Shown: piece after piece, positions 1 to 4,925 of the stretch | How positions within the stretch are numbered: the first letter of the stretch is position 1 | How the letters are laid out: each line of letters starts with the position of its first letter | DNA from: an uncultured Cellvibrionales bacterium | GTDB taxonomy: Bacteria; Pseudomonadota; Gammaproteobacteria; Pseudomonadales; UBA7434 | Assembly: GCA_937897785.1 (NCBI GenBank) | Contig: CALCNB010000257.1 | Coordinates: 1-5,273 of the forward strand | Direction of reading: 5' to 3' | Length of the DNA stretch: 5,273 nt | Position numbers and translations under genes: made by a program | Notes under the pieces: model-generated | Told to the model about the DNA's origin: nothing | The model's input: the letters and a program-made list of their open reading frames with translations, nothing else | The model's database searches: none

Positions 1-116
1 GGGGTTCTGTTTTCGGTGCTCTGCATATTGCATCCAGCGTTTCAAATGCAGTGATCGTTGCCATTATTTGTGACCGTGGCGATCGCTATCTTTCTACCGG
101 TGTATTTGATAACTAA
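1..116 (+). CDS. cysM: Cysteine synthase B, C-terminal end (partial)
   Basis: This is the last 37 codons of a gene that begins outside the window; the first whole codon starts at base 3 and the stop is TAA at 114-116. The visible peptide contains VAIICDRGDRYLSTGVFDN, which matches from memory the conserved C-terminal signature of CysM-type O-acetylserine sulfhydrylases (ICDRGDRYLSTGVF). CysM is a cytoplasmic pyridoxal-phosphate enzyme that makes cysteine from O-acetylserine and sulfide or thiosulfate. The catalytic lysine and cofactor-binding loops lie upstream and cannot be checked. A CysK-type paralogue is the main alternative, but the DRGDRYLSTG ending favours CysM. The stop codon lies inside the left arm of a large hairpin at 102-148, which may end or attenuate transcription before relA. 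Confidence 0.87.
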   Translation, partial: GSVFGALHIASSVSNAVIVAIICDRGDRYLSTGVFDN

Positions 117-148
117 GCAAATTTTATGCTGATCTAGTTATCGAATAT
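102..148 (+). terminator. Large imperfect hairpin spanning the cysM stop; possible terminator or attenuator
   Basis: Bases 102-115 pair with 135-148 as a continuous 14-bp stem (two G-U pairs), with a perfect core GATAACTA/TAGTTATC. Inside it AGCA (116-119) can pair with TGCT (127-130) around a 7-base loop, leaving GATC bulged. A run of six T follows at 156-161, but 7 bases beyond the stem, so a classical intrinsic terminator is only moderately supported. It could instead be a processing or stability element of a cysM-relA transcript. Confidence 0.4.
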
Positions 149-183
149 TGTTAAGTTTTTTACTGAAAAAAAGCATCTCCGCT

Positions 184-2430
184 ATGGTTCAAGTAAGAAA
201 AAATATTTCAAAAAGTGAAGTGGGTGATATTGATATCATCGCTTGGCTAGATACTTTGCCTGGTTTTTCTGATCAACAAACGGTTGACAGGATGCGGAAA
301 GCCTTTCAGATGGCTTCTGCATCGCAGAAAGCCGTGCTCAGCAAAGATCAAAAGCCGCATGGTCTCATCGGTTGTTTTGATGCCGGTATGGAGATGGTTA
401 ACATCCTTGCCAGCTTTGATATGGATGAAGAGGTGTTAATCGCTGCGTTAATCTATCGTGCCGTACGTGAGGGACGTATCAGTATCGATCAAGTGGAATT
501 AGCCCTCGGAGGCGAAGTTGCATCGCTTGTAAAGGGCGTATTAAAAATGGCGGCAATTTCTAATGTTCGCACAGAAACGACCCCCGTGTTAGGGCAAGGT
601 AATGCTCAAGTAGACAATATTAGAAAGATGTTAGTCGCGATGGTAGATGATGTTCGAGTCGGACTGATTAAACTGGCAGAACGGACGCAAGCTATTCGAG
701 CAGTCAAGAATCATCCCGATCCTATTAAGCAACGACGAGTTGCGCGCGAGGTTTTTGATATATATGCGCCACTGGCGCATCGTTTGGGTATTGGTCAGAT
801 TAAATGGGAATTAGAGGACGTTTCCTTTCGTTACCTCGAGCCCGAAGCCTATAGCTCAATTGCCAATATGTTGGATGAAAAACGATTGGATCGAGAAAAT
901 TATATCGGTCAAGTAGTCGAGTTAGTTCAAGAGAAACTGAAAATTATGGGTATTGAGGCGCAGGTTAATGGCCGTGCCAAACATATTTACAGTATTTGGC
1001 GAAAGATGCAGCGTAAACATGTTGCTTTTGAGCAGGTATACGATGTTCATGCATTGAGAATTACCGTTCCACAATTAAAAGATTGCTACGCGAGTTTAGG
1101 CGTGGTGCACACACAATGGCGAAACCTGCCGGGCGAATTTGATGATTACATTGCTAATCCTAAAGAAAATGGTTACCGCTCTTTACATACCGCTGTTATT
1201 GGACCTAATAATAAAATTTTAGAAGTGCAGATTAGAACGGATGATATGCACCAAGAGTCAGAGTTGGGTGTTTGTGCCCATTGGCTTTATAAAGGGACCG
1301 ATGTTAAGACCAATAGTGAAGGCTACGAACAAAAAATTGCTTGGCTAAGGCAGGTGTTGGAATGGCATGAGGAGACCGGCGGTAGTGGTGATATTCGCGA
1401 ACTTGCTGGCGATTTGACCAATGATTTTGGTAAAGATCGAATTTACGTTTTCACGCCAGAAGGACACATTGTAGACGTGCCTACGGGTTCAACAGCTGTT
1501 GATTTTGCTTATCATATTCATACCGAAGTTGGTCACCGTTGTCGAGGAGCAAAGGTTGATGGTCGGATTGTGCCACTCAGTCGCGAATTGCTTAATGGTC
1601 AAAAGGTCGAAATTATTAAAGGGCCAGAGGCTATTCCTAATCGCGATTGGTTAAGAGCTAGCTTGGGCTATCTCAATTCCAGTCGGGCGCGATCAAAAGT
1701 GCGAGCCTGGTTTAAAAAACAGGCGGCTGAACAAAATTTACAAGCAGGCCGATCCTTACTTGAACGTGAAGTTAAGCGCTTGGCAATGACCAGTTTGGAC
1801 TATAAGCGACTCGCTCAAAAGCTGAATTATAAAACTGTAGATGATCTTTACGTGGCACTCGGTGCAGGGGATATTTCGACCTCACAAATCATGCGGCTAG
1901 CAGAAAAATGGTTTGGTGATCCGGTTCAGTCGCCGCTTGAACTGCAAGTTAGTCAGAGCGAGATACGAAAACAGTCACCTTCTGATGCCATTCAGGTCTT
2001 AGGTGTGGGTAATTTGCTGACGCAAATCGCCCAATGCTGTAAGCCTGTACCAGGCGATGATATCGCTGGATATGTGACGGTGAGTCGTGGCGTAACGGTG
2101 CATAGAAAAGATTGCCAACACTTTTTGCAGGTTGACAGTCAACAACAGGAGCGACTTATTGAAGTTAGTTGGGGTGAGCAAAAAACTGGAATATATACCG
2201 TTGAGATTTCAGTTGAGGCCTATGATCGAACCGGTTTGCTGGGCGATATTTCTGGTTTACTGTCAGCGATGCGAGTCAATGTGAGAAAAGTGAATACCTA
2301 TACCGATCTACAAAGTAATATTGCTAACCTTCGTTTAACCATTGAAATTCACAACATTGAAGAATTAGTTAGAATTTTAGCGCGATTAAATAATATGCCG
2401 AATATTATTAATACTAGCCGGGTCAGTTAA
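184..2430 (+). CDS. relA: Ribosome-associated (p)ppGpp synthetase RelA
   Basis: RelA binds ribosomes stalled with uncharged tRNA and transfers pyrophosphate from ATP to GTP or GDP, giving (p)ppGpp and AMP, the signal of the stringent response. With the ATG at 184 it is 748 residues (E. coli about 744) and starts MVQVRK, like family members. The hydrolase-like domain is degenerate: where bifunctional Rel/SpoT enzymes have HDxxED, this has YRAVRE (residues 91-96), so hydrolysis is not expected. The synthetase domain has KHIYSIWRKM, D287 in VYDVHALRI, the EFDD motif of monofunctional RelA (318-321), NGYRSLHT and E347 in LEVQIRT; D287 and E347 correspond to E. coli D275 and E335. A TGS domain starts near 418. 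The zinc-finger region has C618, C619, H640 and C644, and an ACT/RRM domain covers about 671-745. An in-frame TTG at 148 would add 12 residues but lacks a ribosome binding site and family support; the site before 184 is also weak. The stop overlaps the mazG start. Confidence 0.97.
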   Translation: MVQVRKNISKSEVGDIDIIAWLDTLPGFSDQQTVDRMRKAFQMASASQKAVLSKDQKPHGLIGCFDAGMEMVNILASFDMDEEVLIAALIYRAVREGRISIDQVELALGGEVASLVKGVLKMAAISNVRTETTPVLGQGNAQVDNIRKMLVAMVDDVRVGLIKLAERTQAIRAVKNHPDPIKQRRVAREVFDIYAPLAHRLGIGQIKWELEDVSFRYLEPEAYSSIANMLDEKRLDRENYIGQVVELVQEKLKIMGIEAQVNGRAKHIYSIWRKMQRKHVAFEQVYDVHALRITVPQLKDCYASLGVVHTQWRNLPGEFDDYIANPKENGYRSLHTAVIGPNNKILEVQIRTDDMHQESELGVCAHWLYKGTDVKTNSEGYEQKIAWLRQVLEWHEETGGSGDIRELAGDLTNDFGKDRIYVFTPEGHIVDVPTGSTAVDFAYHIHTEVGHRCRGAKVDGRIVPLSRELLNGQKVEIIKGPEAIPNRDWLRASLGYLNSSRARSKVRAWFKKQAAEQNLQAGRSLLEREVKRLAMTSLDYKRLAQKLNYKTVDDLYVALGAGDISTSQIMRLAEKWFGDPVQSPLELQVSQSEIRKQSPSDAIQVLGVGNLLTQIAQCCKPVPGDDIAGYVTVSRGVTVHRKDCQHFLQVDSQQQERLIEVSWGEQKTGIYTVEISVEAYDRTGLLGDISGLLSAMRVNVRKVNTYTDLQSNIANLRLTIEIHNIEELVRILARLNNMPNIINTSRVS

Positions 2431-3293
2431 TGGCTAACTACACCATCAATGACTTGCTGTACTTAATGGCGCGTTTAAGAGATCCAAATCAAGGCTGTCC
2501 ATGGGACTTGAAGCAGACGAGTCAAACACTTATTCAGCATTCGATAGAAGAGGTCTATGAGTTGGTGGATGCCATTGAGTCGGCTAATTCTAAAGATATC
2601 CAAGCCGAATTAGGGGATGTCTTGTTCCAGGTGGTGTTTTTGGCGCGGATAGCAGAAGAACAGCAGCAATTTGATTTCCACCAGCTTGTTGATCAGCTCT
2701 GCAGTAAACTGATTCGTCGCCATCCTCATATTTTTATCGATGGCCAGTTGTTCAATCACAGTAATCAGAATAGCCAGCGAGAGGCTATCAGTGAACAACA
2801 AGTCTCTAAAAATTGGGAGGCTATTAAAGCCGCCGAACGCGTAACGGAGGGTCGAGCAGGTTTATTTGATGATGTGCCGCTTGCTTTGCCGGCATTACTG
2901 CGGGCCGTTAAGTTACAAAAAAGAGCCGCTACGATGGGTTTGGATTTTACTCAAGCGCGTTCAGCTTTAGAAAAACTAAAAGAAGAGATTACAGAATTAG
3001 AACAGGCCATGGATGGATATCAGCAGCAAGGCACTAGCGCTCAGTCTGCTGAGGAAAGAATGATAGACGAATTAGGCGATGTGCTTTTCAGTTCTGTCAA
3101 TGTGGCAAGAAAGTTAGCGATTAATCCAGAGTCTGCGTTGAGAGGCGCGAATCAAAAATTCACCCATAGGGTTTTAGCCGTTTTAGCTAGATTATCAGTA
3201 GATCAGCCTGGTAATGGTCGGCATGGAGAGCAAATGCCTACTGATCCCGAGTTATTGGATCAGTTATGGCGGTCGGTTAAGCATGGTGATTAA
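2430..3293 (+). CDS. mazG: Nucleoside triphosphate pyrophosphohydrolase MazG
   Basis: MazG is a cytoplasmic all-alpha NTP pyrophosphatase that cuts (d)NTPs to monophosphates and pyrophosphate. In E. coli it lies downstream of relA and is reported to lower ppGpp. The 287 residues contain two MazG lobes. The first has the family opening RLRDPNQGCPWD (15-26) and metal-binding acids E40, E41, E44, E60 and D63 in EExxE and ELGDVLF. The second has E185, E186, E189 and E214xxD217 in DELGDVLF, so both acid sets look intact. It is about 24 residues longer than E. coli MazG (263, from memory); the excess lies in a Gln/Asn/Ser-rich linker after RRHPHIF and in a Gln/Ser-rich loop before the second ELGD. 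The ATG shares its A with the relA stop (TAATG), indicating translational coupling. No mazE or mazF lies between relA and mazG, unlike in E. coli. The stop is TAA, and no strong terminator follows directly. Confidence 0.96.
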   Translation: MANYTINDLLYLMARLRDPNQGCPWDLKQTSQTLIQHSIEEVYELVDAIESANSKDIQAELGDVLFQVVFLARIAEEQQQFDFHQLVDQLCSKLIRRHPHIFIDGQLFNHSNQNSQREAISEQQVSKNWEAIKAAERVTEGRAGLFDDVPLALPALLRAVKLQKRAATMGLDFTQARSALEKLKEEITELEQAMDGYQQQGTSAQSAEERMIDELGDVLFSSVNVARKLAINPESALRGANQKFTHRVLAVLARLSVDQPGNGRHGEQMPTDPELLDQLWRSVKHGD

Positions 3294-3307
3294 AGCATCA
3301 AAGCCGA

Positions 3308-3490
3308 TTATTTGCTAGAATATAGCTCCTTTTCAGAGAGTGTCTGGTAGCAGTGCTCAGTATCACCCAGCTGCGACTGGGCTGTTGTCATCTTAACTTG
3401 TAGAATGGCTATTGACTGTGTATCTTTGCCGCTTGCTAAGCTAGTGGGCAGTAACCATAGCTTATCGCTATGGCTTATATTGAATGTCAA
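3308..3490 (-). CDS. Uncertain small reading frame, convergent to mazG
   Basis: The frame encodes 60 residues from a TTG at 3490 and ends with TAA 15 bases from the mazG stop. I do not recognise the product. The coding span has about 44% GC, close to the neighbouring genes. The frame stays open upstream of the TTG to 3544, and those 18 codons would encode a hydrophobic stretch (AYVYFFVTVTVLVLTF) joined to the polar 60-residue part, like a signal anchor. No ATG or GTG lies in that frame. An ATG at 3548 on the same strand is out of frame by one base, next to an A5 run. No ribosome binding site is convincing. It may be a small membrane-anchored protein, a decayed gene or chance. A plus-strand frame at 3405-3521 (38 codons) overlaps it and is no better supported. 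Confidence 0.22.
   Translation of the reverse strand: MTFNISHSDKLWLLPTSLASGKDTQSIAILQVKMTTAQSQLGDTEHCYQTLSEKELYSSK
3313..3321 (+). promoter_or_regulatory. Possible extended -10 promoter after mazG
   Basis: TGCTAGAAT matches the extended -10 pattern TGnTATAAT with one mismatch. It lies 20 bases after the mazG stop. No good -35 hexamer lies 16-18 bases upstream, which an extended -10 does not strictly need. A start near 3328 would give an adk transcript with a leader of about 280 bases, or a separate small RNA. It also falls inside the 3' end of the doubtful minus-strand frame. Confidence 0.35.
3455..3473. repeat. Perfect 7-bp inverted repeat
   Basis: CCATAGC (3455-3461), a 5-base loop and GCTATGG (3467-3473) form a perfect small hairpin. 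No T run follows, so it is not an ordinary intrinsic terminator. Its right arm overlaps TGGCTTAT (3471-3478), which can instead pair with ATAAGCCA at 3524-3531, so the two folds exclude each other. Confidence 0.5.
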
Positions 3491-3596
3491 AACTAAAACT
3501 GTAACTGTTACGAAAAAATAGACATAAGCCAGCGTTATTTTTAGTCATAAAGTGATGGTTTTGCAATATTGACTACATTTGTAATTGAGTAATCAC

Positions 3597-3601
3597 AGAG
3601 G
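3597..3601 (+). promoter_or_regulatory. adk ribosome binding site
   Basis: AGAGG lies 8 bases before the ATG at 3610, at standard Shine-Dalgarno spacing. It supports the start that gives the normal MRIILLGPPGAGKGT beginning of adenylate kinase. Confidence 0.75.
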
Positions 3602-3609
3602 CGTTTTAT

Positions 3610-4269
3610 ATGCGAATTATATTATTAGGACCTCCCGGTGCGGGCAAAGGGACACAAGCACAATTTATTATGGATGCCTTCAATATTCCGCAAATATCGA
3701 CTGGCGATATGCTCCGCGCAGCCATTAAAGCAGAATCTGAATTAGGTCTTAAAGTGAAAGAAGTCATGTCTTCCGGAGCTTTGGTATCAGATGATATTAT
3801 TATCGAGCTTGTTAAAGAACGAATTAGCCAAACTGATTGTCAAGATGGCTTTTTATTTGATGGTTTCCCACGCACCATTCCTCAGGCCCAAGCGATGTTA
3901 GATGCGAATGTGCATGTTGATACTGTTTTAGAAATTTGCGTTGATGATGCTGATATTGTTGAGCGTTTAGGCGGTAGACGTGTTCATCCTGACTCGGGTC
4001 GTGTTTATCACGTTGAATATAATCCACCAAAAGTTGCGGGCAAAGATGATGTGACTGGTGAGCCATTAATCCAACGAGAAGATGATCTTGAAGAGACGAT
4101 ACGTAACCGTTTGTCGGTTTACCATGATCAAACCGAAGCGCTGGTGGGTTTTTATCAAGAATTAAAAAATACTGATACAAACATCCCTGCACCTAATTAC
4201 TTTAGTGTGAGTGGTGTTGGAAGTGTGGAAGCGATACGTGACAACATTCTGTCTCTTATAAAAAAATAA
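3610..4269 (+). CDS. adk: Adenylate kinase
   Basis: Adk is the essential cytoplasmic enzyme for AMP + ATP = 2 ADP and sets adenylate balance. The 219 residues compare with 214 in E. coli, and every key position up to 167 keeps E. coli numbering. The P-loop is GPPGAGKGT (7-15) with K13. AMP-site residues are in STGDMLR (R36) and DGFPRT (R88). R123, R156 and R167 provide the usual phosphate contacts. The LID is the long form (about 122-159), and in place of the four zinc-binding cysteines of many Gram-positive enzymes it has H126, S129, D146 and T149, the Gram-negative type. The C-terminal part (DTNIPAPNYFSVSG) is a little longer than in E. coli. A 316-base spacer separates it from mazG and a strong terminator begins 9 bases after the stop, so it is probably monocistronic. 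Adk can recycle the AMP released by RelA, but the adjacency does not prove a functional link. Confidence 0.98.
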   Translation: MRIILLGPPGAGKGTQAQFIMDAFNIPQISTGDMLRAAIKAESELGLKVKEVMSSGALVSDDIIIELVKERISQTDCQDGFLFDGFPRTIPQAQAMLDANVHVDTVLEICVDDADIVERLGGRRVHPDSGRVYHVEYNPPKVAGKDDVTGEPLIQREDDLEETIRNRLSVYHDQTEALVGFYQELKNTDTNIPAPNYFSVSGVGSVEAIRDNILSLIKK

Positions 4270-4277
4270 TCAACTCT

Positions 4278-4311
4278 GATAAAAAAGGTGCTTAAAAGCA
4301 CCTTTTTTATC
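4278..4311. terminator. Strong intrinsic terminator after adk, probably bidirectional
   Basis: Two perfect 14-base arms (4278-4291 and 4298-4311) surround the loop TTAAAA. The GC-rich inner stem GGTGC/GCACC is flanked by six A on the left and six T on the right, so a U tract follows the stem on either strand. It begins 9 bases after the adk stop and should isolate adk from downstream DNA. Confidence 0.92.
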
Positions 4312-4315
4312 ACTT

Positions 4316-4386
4316 AATCAGTTTTAGTGTCCGTTTTATATGCGAAAAGGCCGTTTTCATGTTATTCCTTTCCGATAAAACTGATT
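4316..4386. repeat. 71-base unit bounded by 11-bp perfect inverted repeats
   Basis: AATCAGTTTTA (4316-4326) is the exact reverse complement of TAAAACTGATT (4376-4386). Between them lie GAAAA/TTTTC (4344-4358) and a tiny open frame of 12 codons at 4340-4378. The right arm also takes part in two alternative local hairpins, GATAAAA/TTTTATC (4374-4391) and ACTGAT/ATCAGT (4380-4394). TTATCA occurs directly after the right end and 3 bases before the left end, so this is not a clean target duplication. It may be a structured RNA, an operator or a degenerate miniature element. Confidence 0.45.
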
Positions 4387-4533
4387 TTATCAGTCATATT
4401 TAGCTTTGGTGGTGAATTGGCGGGTAAATTACATGCGGTTAAACTTCATTTTTTAGTTTAAATAGATTTTTTCTTTAAAATATTTTTCCTCTCATTAAAA
4501 ATAAAGCCTGCTTTTTCTTATTTTTTCTTTTTT

Positions 4534-4562
4534 TTGATTCAAAAGTTATGCCTATCTATACT
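4534..4562 (+). promoter_or_regulatory. Candidate sigma70 promoter
   Basis: TTGATT (4534-4539), a 17-base spacer and TATACT (4557-4562) match the consensus at 4 of 6 and 5 of 6 positions. T-rich DNA upstream resembles an UP element. Transcription would start near 4569, leaving a leader of about 357 bases before the H1-like gene, or it could drive an unannotated small RNA. AT-rich DNA gives chance matches, so this is moderate support only. Confidence 0.4.
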
Positions 4563-4885
4563 CATTAAGCGACGTGATTAAACAAAGTATTTTTTTGGCG
4601 ATGAATTGTTTTTTTTAAAAGTGAATGCCGTTATTTTTTTAAATTCATGAATATTTATAACGAAATAGCCTATTTTCTTCAAAAAAAGCAATAATGATTT
4701 ACTTTTTCACAAAAAAAACCTTGCAAGTACGTGTATTTGGTTTATTTTTTATTTAGTATTCGTAAGTCAATTATTACTTTTGACTTTGTTTATTAGCTGG
4801 TCTGATTTTGATGTGGTATTTCCAATGCATTATCTGGGTTTATTACTTTAACTTCGACCTTCTTAAATGATCATCATGATTAAAG

Positions 4886-4895
4886 TACCTAGGTA
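4886..4895. promoter_or_regulatory. 10-bp perfect palindrome before the H1-like gene
   Basis: TACCTAGGTA is a perfect palindrome 30 bases before the start codon and 17 bases before the Shine-Dalgarno core. The position suits an operator or a leader-RNA element. No known operator is recognised. Confidence 0.35.
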
Positions 4896-4912
4896 ACAAA
4901 ACTTAAAAAGGT

Positions 4913-4918
4913 GAGGAG
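4913..4918 (+). promoter_or_regulatory. Strong ribosome binding site of the H1-like gene
   Basis: GAGGAG, within AGGTGAGGAG, lies 7 bases before the ATG at 4926. It is the best Shine-Dalgarno sequence in the window and fixes the start. It implies high expression, as expected for an abundant DNA-binding protein. Confidence 0.85.
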
Positions 4919-4925
4919 ACTCCAC

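Larger units (their letters stand above)
3294..3609. other. mazG-adk spacer (316 bases)
   Basis: No recognisable gene lies here. Base composition is split: 3301-3480 has about 44% GC, like the flanking genes, and 3481-3600 about 30%, like a promoter region. The first part could therefore hold a small gene, a gene remnant or a structured RNA. It contains an extended -10-like element (3313-3321), inverted repeats at 3366-3381 (CCCAG/CTGGG, 6-base loop) and 3455-3473, a longer-range pair TGGCTTAT (3471-3478)/ATAAGCCA (3524-3531), and the odd-centred dyad GTAACTGTTAC at 3501-3511. The adk promoter is probably within the last 60 bases (TTGCAA at 3561, TTGACT at 3569), but no hexamer pair has good spacing, so I do not assign it. 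Confidence 0.6.
4312..4925. other. Long AT-rich spacer upstream of the H1-like gene
   Basis: There is no recognisable coding sequence in 614 bases. The first 120 bases are less AT-rich (about 37% GC at 4321-4440) and hold a 71-base inverted-repeat unit. From 4441 to 4800 GC falls to about 23%, with many T and A runs of 5-8 bases. Such DNA is usually stiff or curved and can bind H-NS/MvaT-type proteins or act as an upstream promoter element; that role is inferred. The stretch also contains a candidate promoter (4534-4562), dyads around 4629-4662 (CGTTAT/ATAACG enclosing ATTCATGAAT) and overlapping palindromes ATGATCAT and ATCATGAT at 4867-4880. Confidence 0.7.

Noticed and set aside
156..172. 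T6-ACTG-A7 fold before the relA start
   Set aside because: Only A-U pairs can form, so the fold is weak. The T run is better considered with the upstream hairpin.
148..183. In-frame TTG start that would add 12 residues (MLSFLLKKSISA) to RelA
   Set aside because: It lies at the end of the 102-148 hairpin, has no ribosome binding site, and RelA proteins usually begin at the MVQVR-like position (ATG 184).
1999..2801. Short minus-strand frames within relA (1999-2181) and mazG (2610-2801)
   Set aside because: Both are shadows of conserved coding sequence, with no ribosome binding site or recognisable product.
3405..3521. Plus-strand frame of 38 codons beginning MAIDCVSLPLAK
   Set aside because: There is no ribosome binding site or recognisable product, and it overlaps the equally uncertain minus-strand frame.
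3824..4192. Minus-strand frame of 122 residues inside adk
   Set aside because: It is fully antisense to a confident, conserved gene, and the product shows no recognisable motif.
4340..4378. Twelve-codon open frame (MRKGRFHVIPFR) within the 71-base inverted-repeat unit
   Set aside because: It has no Shine-Dalgarno sequence and is too short to support. It may follow only from the repeated adk-start motif.
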